A stretch of 64,000 nucleotides of DNA from Coriobacteriaceae bacterium (GCA_025993015.1 DAJPFV010000001.1:1054001-1118000), one strand, 5' to 3'; shown: positions 1-9,328, counted from the first letter of the stretch. Program-made: numbers and translations. The notes: generated from the letters alone by a model not told the origin.

Positions 1-1381
1 TGATTAGACGAGACATCGCCACCGTGTTTTTCTTTTCATCGGAAAGTCCAAAACGCTCTCGCAGCGACTGATTGCTCATCGACTCACCTTGGGCATACAA
101 AAGACAGGCATGCCAGTACACGGCGTTTTTTCGCTCACTTTTTTTCATTCGAGTATACGGACAGTCGCAATAGAGTGTCACGAGCGTTCCCAGCCCGCCC
201 TCACTCTTGATAACCGGTGAAGGCATGCCGGCTTTTTCGAGCGAATCTACGATTAAATCCCAGCCCGTACCGCCTTCTTCGCAAAGATCCATTTGGCGCA
301 TGAGGGACGCCATCATCGAATTTCGCGTTTTCGGCTGAGCGTTGAGCACTCGTTCTGCCGGAATAAGCGTTGTCCCGGGATTAGAGAACTCAATGCGATT
401 GTCGTAAATCGCAACAAGAGGCCCCGCCGTATTGTCAGCAATGTCTTGATGAATCACGGCGTTTGATAGCAACTCGCGAATCGCCCTTTGAGGATAAGCC
501 GTCTGAATACGTCGAAATGCGCCATCCAGTGCCTCAACAGCCGGAATCATCGACATGACCAGCTGTTCAGCCTGTGGAAGCGCCAAAGCGTAGCCCTTGT
601 CGATTTCAGTATCCCCGACAATGTCAAAACTGCCTTTTCCCGCATATCGCACGATTCGCAGCATGCGTTTCCTGAGCTCCGGGTAGCGAGAGACCTTTTT
701 TCCCACCAGAAGCATTCCCAAGCGCGTCACACTATATCGGCCGTTATCTTGACGACGAATCAGCTCTTGTTCACAAAGAGCAAGCATCACTCCGTCCAAA
801 TCGACAGGTCTTCTCAATCTGCACAACTCAAAATACGCATCAACATCTAGTATTTCGGCGACCTCTCGAGATGTCAGATCTCTCTCAACTACAGCGAGCT
901 CCGCGTTCCCTGACTGTAAGCGACGCCACAGCTCCGCCTCTCGTGCACTACCGGGAACCAGTTCTGCCGTCGAAGAGCCCTCTCGAATGTAGGCTGTCTT
1001 ATCAAAATAGACCGGCTGAGCGCTCGCGGCGTGCACTTTCAGCACCACAAAGTGCTTTGTCTCATGATCAATAACCGCAAACTCGTAATTCGCATTGTTT
1101 GAGAGCGCAAGCTTGAGCCACATCAAAAGCTCTTGGTTTCCCTTACCCTTTGCGTGATATGGGTTGAACTGGGTGCCCACAAGCTCATGCGTACCGTCGC
1201 TCACGCCCCAGATCTTATAGGCATATGCGCGGCCGCAGTAAGCGGCAGCATTGGCAAGCGCCGAGATGTCACGCCCCGTTCTAACGGGATCGCTATTGCC
1301 TTCTTTAAATTCAAGCCACTCGGTTTCATCAGGATAACCGACGAGTGAATAAATCAGCTCCATGCCATCTGCTTCACCCAT
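1..1381 (-). CDS. AlbA_2 / HATPase-type putative transcriptional regulator (partial)
   Basis: The reading frame stays open from an ATG at 1381 to the window edge (460 codons), so the C-terminus is missing. An AGGAGG about 8 nt upstream supports the start. Residues about 15-140 look like an AlbA_2 (Schlafen-type) DNA-binding domain, with the motif EWLEFKEGN. A winged-helix-like stretch follows, then a GHKL ATPase-like region with an N-box (RELLSNAVIHQD) and a RNSMMASLM...EEGGTGWD segment. The family (COG2865-like) is annotated as ATP-binding transcriptional regulators; target and signal are unknown. It stands alone on the minus strand, with about 275 bp between it and purN. Function is a family-level inference. 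Confidence 0.8.
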   Translation of the reverse strand, partial: MGEADGMELIYSLVGYPDETEWLEFKEGNSDPVRTGRDISALANAAAYCGRAYAYKIWGVSDGTHELVGTQFNPYHAKGKGNQELLMWLKLALSNNANYEFAVIDHETKHFVVLKVHAASAQPVYFDKTAYIREGSSTAELVPGSAREAELWRRLQSGNAELAVVERDLTSREVAEILDVDAYFELCRLRRPVDLDGVMLALCEQELIRRQDNGRYSVTRLGMLLVGKKVSRYPELRKRMLRIVRYAGKGSFDIVGDTEIDKGYALALPQAEQLVMSMIPAVEALDGAFRRIQTAYPQRAIRELLSNAVIHQDIADNTAGPLVAIYDNRIEFSNPGTTLIPAERVLNAQPKTRNSMMASLMRQMDLCEEGGTGWDLIVDSLEKAGMPSPVIKSEGGLGTLVTLYCDCPYTRMKKSERKNAVYWHACLLYAQGESMSNQSLRERFGLSDEKKNTVAMSRLI

Positions 1382-1601
1382 TGAGCCAGCCTCCTTGCGC
1401 TCATTTTTGATAACAAAATGTTAAATAGATGATAAATAGAATTATGCGCAATTTGAAGCCGAAGGCCAAGTTTTCTGGTCGTTTTCCCAGATAATCTCAT
1501 GCCGGAAGCTCGGCATTCCACATGAGAGTCGACTACTGTAATTGACAGGCAAGAAGAGCAGCCCATTCAATTCCAGCTAAATCAAACAACATAAAGCGCA
1601 A

Positions 1602-1644
1602 TAAAAAAGGCGGTTAGGCGTCTTCGATGTGCCTAACCGCCTTT
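1602..1644 (-). terminator. Rho-independent terminator after purN
   Basis: Perfect 14-bp stem (1606-1619 with 1631-1644) and an 11-nt loop. Read on the minus strand it is followed by a run of Ts, 12 bp downstream of the purN stop. Confidence 0.85.
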
Positions 1645-1656
1645 ACAAGCGGGTAA

Positions 1657-2355
1657 TTATTTCACAGGATCCACGGCGACCTTGCCGCTCTCCAGCACGT
1701 GAACGCGGCCGTCGGCGAGCATCTGCACGACCTCGGGATACAGCACGTGCTCGATCGCATGGATGTGTTCCTCGAGCGTGTCGACATCCCAACCCTCCTC
1801 AACAGCCAGCGCGCGCTGGGCGATGATGGGACCGTTGTCGTAAATCTCGTTGGCAAAATGCACGGTCACGCCGGTCACCTTGACGCCGCGCGCAAAGGCG
1901 TCGTCAATCGCATGCGCACCGGTAAAGCTCGGCAGCAGCGCCGGATGCAAGTTGACCACGCGATTGGGGAATGCTGCCAGCAGCGGCGTGTGCACCATGC
2001 GCATGTAGCCGGCCATGACCACGTACTCGCAGCCGCGCTCGAGCAGCTCGTGCGCGATGATCTCGTCGGCGGCAATAGGGTCGGCATAGACATCCTTGGA
2101 CAGCGTGAGCGTCTGGATGCCCGCGCGCTCAGCGCGCTGCAAACCCTTAGCCGAAGGACGGCTCGACACCACAAGCTCAATCGAGGCGTTGAGCTTGCCG
2201 GCGGCGATCAGGTCGATCAGCGCCTGCAGGTTCGTACCCGAACCGCTGATGAGCACGCCGATCTTGAGCGGCTCGGCCGTATCGGTGCCGGTCGGACGGG
2301 TGTAGGGCACAAAGCCCAGGCCATCGGCGGCAGTCATCTGCTCGTTAGCGCTCAT
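1657..2355 (-). CDS. purN: Phosphoribosylglycinamide formyltransferase
   Basis: Transfers a formyl group from 10-formyl-THF to GAR in de novo purine synthesis (cytosol). The 232-residue frame has the N-terminal GSGTNLQAL loop, the active-site stretch NLHPALLPSF with the catalytic Asn/His, and the NEIYDNGPII segment holding the catalytic Asp. About 30 residues precede the conserved core, so the true start could lie slightly downstream (second Met at residue 7). It overlaps the end of purM by 11 nt, which points to translational coupling. Third gene of purF-purM-purN and closed by a strong terminator. Confidence 0.95.
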   Translation of the reverse strand: MSANEQMTAADGLGFVPYTRPTGTDTAEPLKIGVLISGSGTNLQALIDLIAAGKLNASIELVVSSRPSAKGLQRAERAGIQTLTLSKDVYADPIAADEIIAHELLERGCEYVVMAGYMRMVHTPLLAAFPNRVVNLHPALLPSFTGAHAIDDAFARGVKVTGVTVHFANEIYDNGPIIAQRALAVEEGWDVDTLEEHIHAIEHVLYPEVVQMLADGRVHVLESGKVAVDPVK

Positions 2356-3448
2356 CGGAGTACACGACCTTACCGGAACCCTCGACGCACTCGCCCACGC
2401 GGAACGGCTTCTCGCCGAGCGCGACCAGAGCCTCGGTCACAGCGGCCTCGTCCTCGGGGGCAACGATCAGGCACAAGCCAACACCCATGTTGAAGGTCTT
2501 GCACGCCTCGTTGGGCGCGAGCTCGGCCTGGCGCGACACGTAGGTGATGACGGGCGGAACGTCCCAGCCCATCTCGGCGCCGTTGCGGGTGACCACGGCG
2601 TCGACGTCGTCGGCAAGCGCGCGGTTGAGGTTCTCGGTGATGCCGCCGCCGGTGATGTGGGCGATGGCGTGAACGTTGGAGCCGCCACGGAGCAGCTCCA
2701 GAATCGGCTTCACATAAATGCGCGTAGGAGCCAGCAGGGCGTCGGCCAGCGAAGCGCCACCGAGCTCCTCGAGCGGGCGGCTCAGTTCCTCGGCCTTAGC
2801 GGCGGCCTCGGGCGTGCCCGGCTTGATGTCGTCGACACCGATGACCTTGCGCACGAGCGAGTAGCCGTTGGAGTGCACGCCGGTGGAGGGCAGGCCCAAG
2901 ATCACGTCGCCGGGGCGGACGTTCGCGGGATCGAGCATCTTGGGACGATCGACGACGCCCACGGTAAAGCCGGCGAGGTCGTAGTCGGCCGGGGCCATGA
3001 CGCCCGGGTGCTCGGCCATCTCGCCGCCCACGAGCGCGCAGCCCGCGAGCTTGCAGCCGTCGGCCACGCCCTTGATGATCTTTGCCATGTGCTCGGCCTC
3101 AATATGGCCGATGGCAACGTAGTCCAGGAAGAACAGCGGCTCGGCGCCCGAGGCCAAAATGTCGTTGACGCACATGGCGACCAGGTCCTGGCCCACCGTC
3201 TCATGACGGTCCATGATCTGGGCGAGCACGAGTTTGGTGCCCACGCCGTCGGTGCCGCTGATCAGGATCGGGTCTTCCATATCCTTAAGCGCGGCGGCCG
3301 AGAACAGGCCACCGAAGCCGCCGATGCCGCCGATAACCTCGGGGCGATTGGTGTCCTTGACCATCTGCTTAATCGCGTCGACGGCGCGGCCGCCCTCAGC
3401 GGTATCGACGCCGGCATCCTCATACGTCACATGCTTGCTGTCGCTCAT
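2345..3448 (-). CDS. purM: Phosphoribosylformylglycinamidine cyclo-ligase (AIR synthetase)
   Basis: ATP-dependent closure of FGAM to AIR in purine synthesis. 367 residues, normal for the family. The family signature GGIGGFGGLF and SGTDGVGTKL is near residues 40-70, followed by GQDLVAMCVNDI and the GGEMAEHPG motif. A GGAAGG Shine-Dalgarno sits 7 nt before the ATG. The purN start overlaps its stop codon, and purF lies 156 bp upstream behind a hairpin, so purM-purN may be partly uncoupled from purF. Confidence 0.96.
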   Translation of the reverse strand: MSDSKHVTYEDAGVDTAEGGRAVDAIKQMVKDTNRPEVIGGIGGFGGLFSAAALKDMEDPILISGTDGVGTKLVLAQIMDRHETVGQDLVAMCVNDILASGAEPLFFLDYVAIGHIEAEHMAKIIKGVADGCKLAGCALVGGEMAEHPGVMAPADYDLAGFTVGVVDRPKMLDPANVRPGDVILGLPSTGVHSNGYSLVRKVIGVDDIKPGTPEAAAKAEELSRPLEELGGASLADALLAPTRIYVKPILELLRGGSNVHAIAHITGGGITENLNRALADDVDAVVTRNGAEMGWDVPPVITYVSRQAELAPNEACKTFNMGVGLCLIVAPEDEAAVTEALVALGEKPFRVGECVEGSGKVVYSDER

Positions 3449-3576
3449 CTGAGCCTTCCTCTCCCACTACCGTGGCGCCGCGCGGGCGCCAAACGGTGCT
3501 CATAGTTGCATTCATTTCGGCGCGCGCCATAACAGCACACGCCGTCATATCAACAAAACAGCAGGTAAAACCTACC

Positions 3577-3606
3577 AAAAAAACCTGTCCCCACATGGCA
3601 GGTTTT
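3577..3606 (-). terminator. Terminator-like hairpin overlapping the purF stop
   Basis: 8-bp stem (3580-3587 with 3599-3606) followed on the minus strand by a T run. It overlaps the purF stop codon and may attenuate readthrough into purM. Confidence 0.6.
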
Positions 3607-5275
3607 AGGCCTCGCCGTGCTCCTCTTCCCAGCTGCGGTCGTCGTATTTCTCGACCACGGCGTCGTCGTCAAAGTGCAGCGGCTTGTCCAGGTTGCGGGG
3701 CTTAAAGCCCTCCATGAACTTATCGCGGCCAAAGCTCTCGGGAATCGCCACGGGGTAGCGTCCGGTAAAGCACGCATCGCAGTAGCCGCCCTTGGGCATG
3801 ACCTTCAGCAGGCCCTCGACCGAAAGGAAGGCCAGCGAATCGGCGCCGATATACTCGCAGATCTCATCGACCGTCTTGTTGGCACTGATGAGCTGCGACT
3901 GCACGTCGGTATCGATACCGTAGAAGCACGGCCAGATGACCTCGGGCGAGTTGATGCGAATGTGAATCTCCTTGGCGCCGGCGTTGCGCAGCATCTTGAC
4001 GAGCTGCACCATGGTGGTGCCGCGGACGATGGAGTCATCGATGACGACCAGGCGCTTGCCCTCTATGTTGTCGCGCAGCGGGTTGAGCTTCATGCGCACG
4101 CCCATGGCACGCAGCTCCTGCGTAGGCTCGATAAACGTACGGCCCACATAGCGATTCTTGATGAGGCCCTCGCCAAAGGGAATACCGCTCTCGTGCGAAT
4201 AGCCCTCCGCGGGCGGCAGGCCGGAGTCGGGCACGCCGATGACCAGGTCGGCCTCGACGGGCTCCTCATGTGCCAGCTGACGACCCATGTCATAGCGGCA
4301 GGCATAGACGCTCTTGCCGTTCATGATGGAATCGGGGCGAGCGAAGTAGACCTGCTCAAAGATGCAGTTAGCAGGCTCTTCGGCGGCAGGCACGCCCTGC
4401 TCGGACACAAGGCCCTCGGCGCTGATGCGCAAAATCTCACCGGGACGGACGTCGCGGACGTACTCGGCGCCCACAATGTCGAGCGCACAAGTCTCGGAGG
4501 CGACGACCCAGCCGCCGGCGCGGGTGACATGGGTGGCGGCGTCGACCGTCGCGGCGCCGTCCTGCGACGGCAGCTGCGAAACGGATGCGGCATCGGCCTG
4601 GTCCAGGCCCTCGTCCACCAGCTTGCCCAGCACGAGCGGGCGAATGCCGTGCGGATCGCGGAATGCGTAGAGCGCCTGCTCGTTGATGAGCGTCATGGCG
4701 TAGCCGCCGCGCACGAGCTCCATGGTCTTGCGAATGCCCTCGCGCAGATGGCCTGTACGCTGAGTAAAGTAGCCGATGAGTTTGGTCGCGACCTCGGAAT
4801 CCGAGTTGGAGAGGAACGGCACGCCTAGCTCGATCAGCTGGCGGCGCAGCTCGTCGGTGTTGACGAGGGTGCCGTTGTGCGCGAGCGCGATAATGACGCT
4901 ATTGATGGTAGAGAGGTGCGGCTGAGAGGCTTCCCAGCTCTTGGCGCCGGCGGTGCCGTAGCGCACATGACCCACGGCCAGCTGACCGGAGAGCGTCGAC
5001 AAGTCGGCATTGGAGAACACGCGGTCGAGCAGGCCCAGATCCTTGCGGACCATAACCGTGCCGCCGTCACCAACAGCAATTCCCGCCGATTCTTGGCCAC
5101 GGTGCTGCAGTGCACGCAGGCCAAAGTACGTCAGTCGAGCCACGTCGCGATCGGGCGCCCAGACACCAAAAACGCCGCATTCCTCATGCAGCTGGTCAGA
5201 GTCCGGATCATACGTCGACATGGCGTTCACCTGTCCCGCGGCACGCTCGGCCGCGCGGATGGTTTCTTGAGACAT
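3605..5275 (-). CDS. purF: Amidophosphoribosyltransferase
   Basis: Commits PRPP and glutamine to purine synthesis. 556 residues. Residues 1-32 look like a propeptide, and cleavage would expose Cys33 (EECGVFGV) as the N-terminal nucleophile. The PRPP loop reads LVVIDDSIVRGTT. Cysteines in ANCIFEQ, WPCFYG and GYCDACF match the 4Fe-4S form known from Bacillus. The second Met (residue 19) is a possible alternative start. First gene of purF-purM-purN; a perfect TATAAT lies in the upstream gap. Confidence 0.96.
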   Translation of the reverse strand: MSQETIRAAERAAGQVNAMSTYDPDSDQLHEECGVFGVWAPDRDVARLTYFGLRALQHRGQESAGIAVGDGGTVMVRKDLGLLDRVFSNADLSTLSGQLAVGHVRYGTAGAKSWEASQPHLSTINSVIIALAHNGTLVNTDELRRQLIELGVPFLSNSDSEVATKLIGYFTQRTGHLREGIRKTMELVRGGYAMTLINEQALYAFRDPHGIRPLVLGKLVDEGLDQADAASVSQLPSQDGAATVDAATHVTRAGGWVVASETCALDIVGAEYVRDVRPGEILRISAEGLVSEQGVPAAEEPANCIFEQVYFARPDSIMNGKSVYACRYDMGRQLAHEEPVEADLVIGVPDSGLPPAEGYSHESGIPFGEGLIKNRYVGRTFIEPTQELRAMGVRMKLNPLRDNIEGKRLVVIDDSIVRGTTMVQLVKMLRNAGAKEIHIRINSPEVIWPCFYGIDTDVQSQLISANKTVDEICEYIGADSLAFLSVEGLLKVMPKGGYCDACFTGRYPVAIPESFGRDKFMEGFKPRNLDKPLHFDDDAVVEKYDDRSWEEEHGEA

Positions 5276-5316
5276 GGCATCCCCTCAGAGCCTCGTATTT
5301 TGGCGTTACCCGCCTT

Positions 5317-5345
5317 ATTATACGCACGGCGCGACGCGCTCCCCA
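5317..5345 (-). promoter_or_regulatory. Candidate purF promoter
   Basis: Perfect -10 TATAAT (5322 to 5317, minus) with a weak TGGGGA at the -35 position and a 17-nt spacer, about 40 bp upstream of the purF start. The rest of the 285-bp divergent gap (5276-5560) shows no clear operator. Confidence 0.45.
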
Positions 5346-5560
5346 GCGCATGAGCAGCGCTTTTTAAAAGCCCACCGAGCTAATAATCCGTTTTGCGGCC
5401 AAACATTTTATTGGTCTGCCCAGTGCAAGCGTCCGCGCCCCCATATGGCCGCCGCGTCCACCGTTGGGGATTACAAAGTTGCAATTGGGACGTTCGTCCT
5501 GTCTTTTGGCAGGTCGGCGGCGTATCCTAGTAACCTAGGACAAAGCGAGAAAGGTTCTGT

Positions 5561-6790
5561 ATGGATCGAAACGGACTCGACCCCAGCGTCCCCAGCGCCA
5601 CGGAGGTCAAGAAGATTCCCCTCATCATTAAGGTGTACGCCGTCCTGTGCATCCTGTCCGGCGTGGGTACACTCCCGTCGGTCGCCGCCTTTATGTGGCA
5701 GGTCATCACTGCGCTCATTAACGGCAACGCCGCCGCCAAGCTCGGCGACAATATGCTGGTCTCGGTTGGACTCATCGTCGCCGGCATCATGCTCTCTGCG
5801 GCAAGTGCCGTCATCCTGATCATCTTTGGCCTGGACCTTATCAAAAACCAGCGCCGCAACGCCGCCCGCCTGTCCTACATCCTTATTGCATTCACCGTCG
5901 TCGAGCTTTTGGTCGACGTGATGCTCCAAGGTATCGGGCTCTTCTTGCTTCGTCCCGCTATTCAGCTCGGTATCCTCATCGCGCTTTCGGCAACCGTCGA
6001 TCCTACGCTTCGCCAGGAGCGCGAACTGCAGCGCCGCCTGCAGGAGATGCTCGACCGCGACGCCGCCGCCGAGGGCATGCTCGGCCGCGATGAAACCGGC
6101 GAGGGCTACATCAAGCTCAACTACTTCAACCTGTTCTGGGTATTCCTCGTCTGCTGCGTGCTCGGCCTGATCGCCGAGGACATCTGGCACATGACGGTCG
6201 ACGACCCAGGCGTCTACCAGGACCGCGCCGGCATGCTGTTTGGTCCCTTCAGCCCCATCTATGGCTTTGGCGCCGTACTCATGACCATGGTGCTCAACCG
6301 CTTCTATAAAAAGAACCCCATCATCATTTTCCTGGTAAGCGCTGTACTCGGCGCGAGCTTTGAGGTGTTCGTGGGCTGGTTTATGCAGACCTCATTTGGC
6401 GTGGTCTCGTGGAGCTACTCGCACATGAAGCTGTTCGGCATGCCCGACCCACTCGCCGTCCTTACGGGCGGACGCACCTGCACGGGCTTTGCCTGCCTGT
6501 GGGGCTTGGGTGGCCTTATCTGGATCAAGCTGCTGCTGCCGAGGCTGCTCAAGCTCATCAACATGATTCCGTGGAAGAGTCGCTACTCGGCTACCGTCAT
6601 CTTTACCGTCATTATGCTGGTCGACGGCGTCATGACGCTGCAGTCGCTCGACTACTGGTACCAGCGCGTCAACGGCACGGAGCCGGATATTCCCGTCGCG
6701 CAGTTCTACGGCAAGTATTTCGATAACGACTACATGGAGAACCGCTTCCAGAGCATGACCATGAGCCCCAAGGATGCGACGCGCGTGTAG
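5561..6790 (+). CDS. Multi-pass membrane protein, putative ABC-transporter type IV (CmpB) family
   Basis: 409 residues with about eight hydrophobic segments. The N-terminal half resembles a small membrane domain; the second half carries FGPFSPIYGFGAVL and a GRTCTGFACLWGLGGLIW stretch, typical of the pfam06541-like family. Function in the family is not established. A GAAAGG Shine-Dalgarno lies 7 nt before the ATG. It is divergent from purF and convergent with the MoaE-like gene, and stands alone. Confidence 0.75.
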   Translation: MDRNGLDPSVPSATEVKKIPLIIKVYAVLCILSGVGTLPSVAAFMWQVITALINGNAAAKLGDNMLVSVGLIVAGIMLSAASAVILIIFGLDLIKNQRRNAARLSYILIAFTVVELLVDVMLQGIGLFLLRPAIQLGILIALSATVDPTLRQERELQRRLQEMLDRDAAAEGMLGRDETGEGYIKLNYFNLFWVFLVCCVLGLIAEDIWHMTVDDPGVYQDRAGMLFGPFSPIYGFGAVLMTMVLNRFYKKNPIIIFLVSAVLGASFEVFVGWFMQTSFGVVSWSYSHMKLFGMPDPLAVLTGGRTCTGFACLWGLGGLIWIKLLLPRLLKLINMIPWKSRYSATVIFTVIMLVDGVMTLQSLDYWYQRVNGTEPDIPVAQFYGKYFDNDYMENRFQSMTMSPKDATRV

Positions 6791-6823
6791 CGCCACGCAA
6801 TGCCGAGATTTTCCAACGCACAG

Positions 6824-6866
6824 AAAAGCCCGCTGGCAGACTGATTGAACTGCCAGTGGGCTTTTG
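6824..6866. terminator. Bidirectional terminator
   Basis: Long stem with an internal G-T pair (AAAAGCCCGCTGGCAG with CTGCCAGTGGGCTTTT) between convergent genes; a short T run follows in both directions. Confidence 0.85.
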
Positions 6867-6897
6867 CTATAGATGGACTCGAATTGATCGCAAAGTC

Positions 6898-7314
6898 CTA
6901 TGCCTCGCGCTCGACCTCGCTCACACACTCATTTTTGATGGTACCGACGAGTGCCTGCAGCGCATCGACCACATGCGGGCGAATGTCTCCGCCAATGAGC
7001 ACGAGCATGATGTCGTCGCCCACGGCAAGCTCGCCGCTCGCCAACCACACGCGCACGTAGCCGATACCCGGCATCGCGCGCGTTGCCTCGATAGCGGCCT
7101 GCACCTTATCGGCATCGAAGCCAAACACCATGCCGCCTACCTTATGTCCAGGCGCCACACCATCTGTCTCGACCCCACGCACCTCGGACTTAGGCGTCGC
7201 ACGCACCACGCCGTTGTGTGTCAGGTACATTCCGCAATCAGCCGCCGAAACATCGGCCTTGGCTTCGCGCAGCCAAGCATCAACCGAAGGCATCGATTTG
7301 CCGCTTTCAAGCAT
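6898..7314 (-). CDS. MoaE-like (molybdopterin synthase large subunit-like) protein
   Basis: 138 residues from the second of two adjacent ATGs; AAGGAG lies 5 nt before it. The C-terminal half (ATRAMPGIGYVRVWLASGEL followed by AVGDDIMLVLIGGDIR) resembles the MoaE core, where the small catalytic subunit normally docks. No moaD, moaA or moaC is nearby, so a true molybdopterin synthase role is unproven. It follows the sortase gene by 55 bp and probably shares its transcript with purE. Confidence 0.6.
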   Translation of the reverse strand: MLESGKSMPSVDAWLREAKADVSAADCGMYLTHNGVVRATPKSEVRGVETDGVAPGHKVGGMVFGFDADKVQAAIEATRAMPGIGYVRVWLASGELAVGDDIMLVLIGGDIRPHVVDALQALVGTIKNECVSEVEREA

Positions 7315-7369
7315 CATTTCTCCTTTTGATTTCCAGGGTAGTCTTTTTGGGACAGGGCTCCCGGACACT

Positions 7370-8368
7370 TTATTCCTCGACCGGCGTGAGCACCATGACT
7401 GCGCGCGTATTGCTAAATGACAGCGAACGGCAGGTCACAAGCGTTACGACCTTGGTTGCCGAAGCGGCGCGATCAGTGGCATCGCTCGCCACGGCAGAGG
7501 CACCGTCGAGCATCTCGGACAAGTAATTCTTCAGTCCGTCATCGCCCTCAAAGTTGGGCGTGCGCGCCTTGGCATACGTGTCCTCGACCACCTTGGTCGC
7601 CAGCGGACGCAGCTTATACGTCGCATCGCGTGTGATGTAGTACACGTATTCCATGCTGTCGAACGTCGCTTGATCGGTCGTATCCGAAATCACGTTGAAC
7701 ATCGAACCGTCGTTCATATGATAACCGTAAATCGTGGTCTGCTGATCCACCATGCCCGGCGCGGTGTCGTCGCTATCCAAGAAGATGGCTCCCGAGGCAT
7801 TGGCGGTGCCGTCGAACAGCGTGTTGAGGTACTTGGAGTTGTTGTTGGTCTGCACCACGGGGTAGTTGATGTTGGTGCCGGGCGCGTAAATCCAACCCAC
7901 AACCTCGGGATTTGTCTGGGCAAGCGCATTGAAGTCGATAATCGGCACGCCACTGGCGTCCTTATCGCTCACATATTGCTTTTCGATCTTTTGATACGAC
8001 TCGCTCGCCTGCTTGTAGCCAATCTGCGCGTTGATAAAGATGGCGGCGGCGGCAACGATCAGGCCAATGCCGATAATGATGAGCAGTATGGGAATGACGG
8101 AGCGGCGCTTTTTGCGCGGCGGCTCGGTATAGCTCGATGGCGCGGTATGCGCCGAAGAGCGAGGTGGCTTCTTGGCCGTACTGTATGACGAGGGGCGATA
8201 TGCAGCAGGCGTATCCTGACGGCGATGCTTCGCCGGCGTCACGGGGCGCGGCGCGCGCGGCTGCTGAGGAGAGGATGTCCGACCCTGCTGCGACGCGCGG
8301 GCTGCTCCCGACTTGGCTGAATCGGGAATCCGAGACGCCGAAAAACGCTTTCCCTGATAGTCGGACAT
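7370..8368 (-). CDS. Class B sortase
   Basis: Membrane-anchored cysteine transpeptidase. 332 residues: a Pro/Ser/Arg-rich cytosolic N-terminus (about 1-90), one transmembrane helix (PILLIIIGIGLIVAAAAIF, about 93-112), then the extracellular sortase fold. The catalytic triad is visible: His in YGYHMNDGSMF, Cys in TLVTC and Arg in NTRAVMVL near the C-terminus. AAGGAG precedes the ATG. It lies between purE and the MoaE-like gene. No LPxTG-type substrate gene is in this window, so it is probably a housekeeping or orphan sortase. Confidence 0.88.
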   Translation of the reverse strand: MSDYQGKRFSASRIPDSAKSGAARASQQGRTSSPQQPRAPRPVTPAKHRRQDTPAAYRPSSYSTAKKPPRSSAHTAPSSYTEPPRKKRRSVIPILLIIIGIGLIVAAAAIFINAQIGYKQASESYQKIEKQYVSDKDASGVPIIDFNALAQTNPEVVGWIYAPGTNINYPVVQTNNNSKYLNTLFDGTANASGAIFLDSDDTAPGMVDQQTTIYGYHMNDGSMFNVISDTTDQATFDSMEYVYYITRDATYKLRPLATKVVEDTYAKARTPNFEGDDGLKNYLSEMLDGASAVASDATDRAASATKVVTLVTCRSLSFSNTRAVMVLTPVEE

Positions 8369-8404
8369 GGCTCTCCTTATGCTGCAAATGGACTGGCAGA
8401 GCGC

Positions 8405-8869
8405 TTAGGCGTCAGCCATCTCCTGCTTCATCTTCTCGATAACCTTGCGGTACTCGGGGTCGCATGCGCCCAGAATCTGCGTGGCGTAAATGGCAGCGTT
8501 CTTGGCACCGTTGATGGCCACACAGGCAACGGGCACGCCCGAAGGCATCTGCACCATCGACAGCAGCGAGTCCATACCACCCAGATCGCTCGTCTTCATA
8601 GGCACGCCGATAACCGGCAGCGGCGTAAACGCAGCCACGACACCGCCCAGGTGAGCAGCCTTGCCGGCGGCAGCGATAATCACCTTGATGCCGCGGTCGG
8701 CAGCAGTCGAGGCCCACTCATGGACCTTCGCCGGCGTGCGGTGCGCGCTTGCAATCACGAGCTCATAGGGCACGCCCAGCGCCTCGAGCTCGGCGGTGCA
8801 ACCTTCCATAACGCCCAGATCGGACTTGGAGCCCATGATGATCCCGACAACCGGCTTCTGATCTGCCAT
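8405..8869 (-). CDS. purE: N5-carboxyaminoimidazole ribonucleotide mutase (class I)
   Basis: Converts N5-CAIR to CAIR in purine synthesis. 154 residues. GIIMGSKSDLGVM is at the N-terminus and SAHRTPAKV carries the active-site His; GVPVACVAINGAKNAA follows. I place the start at the ATG 9 nt after a perfect AGGAGG rather than at an upstream in-frame TTG. No purK is adjacent. First gene of a likely purE-sortase-MoaE-like transcript. Confidence 0.95.
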   Translation of the reverse strand: MADQKPVVGIIMGSKSDLGVMEGCTAELEALGVPYELVIASAHRTPAKVHEWASTAADRGIKVIIAAAGKAAHLGGVVAAFTPLPVIGVPMKTSDLGGMDSLLSMVQMPSGVPVACVAINGAKNAAIYATQILGACDPEYRKVIEKMKQEMADA

Positions 8870-8962
8870 AAACAAAGACCTCCTGTTGAGAGCGGTGACG
8901 CGGCGAATCCGCGACCCTTAACTACTGAGAGTAGTATAGCTGCTCCCGTCCCTGCGGTCTGC

Positions 8963-9054
8963 GGGTGCCCCGCGGCGGTCTGGTGTTTTCATCTTCACTC
9001 CGGTTGCTTCGCAAAGTCGTTCAGATGAAAACACCAGACCGCCGCGGGGCACCC
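8963..9054. repeat. Perfect 32-bp inverted repeat (long hairpin)
   Basis: Arms 8963-8994 and 9023-9054 are perfect reverse complements over 32 bp with a 28-nt loop. The arms begin GGGTGCCCCGCGG. No T run follows, so a simple terminator is unlikely. It lies upstream of purE. Confidence 0.9.
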
Positions 9055-9125
9055 TCGACCTACCGGGGATTGCTATGACGTACGTTGGCTGATTTGGGTT
9101 GGAATGAAAGGTTTGCGGAGGGTGG

Positions 9126-9328
9126 TGGACAGTTAGTTCAGATACGTATTTTTTGACCGTGCCTCTTGGCGCTAATAGAGTGGTTTGAAGTCACTTTGAG
9201 CCCCATAACGACCTTTCTCACCCATATATGAGCGTCTCCACCGGTTCAGATAGTCAAATTCAGCCCAATCGGGCTCAGGTCGGCCTTTACACACCCTCTG
9301 AAAAATACGTATCTGAACTAACTGTCCA
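9126..9328. mobile_element. MITE-like element with 28-bp terminal inverted repeats
   Basis: Ends 9126-9153 and 9301-9328 are perfect 28-bp inverted repeats starting TGGACAGTTAGTTC. About 147 bp of non-coding interior separates them. I see no clear target duplication. Shape and size fit a non-autonomous derivative of an insertion sequence; no parent element is in the window. Confidence 0.65.
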
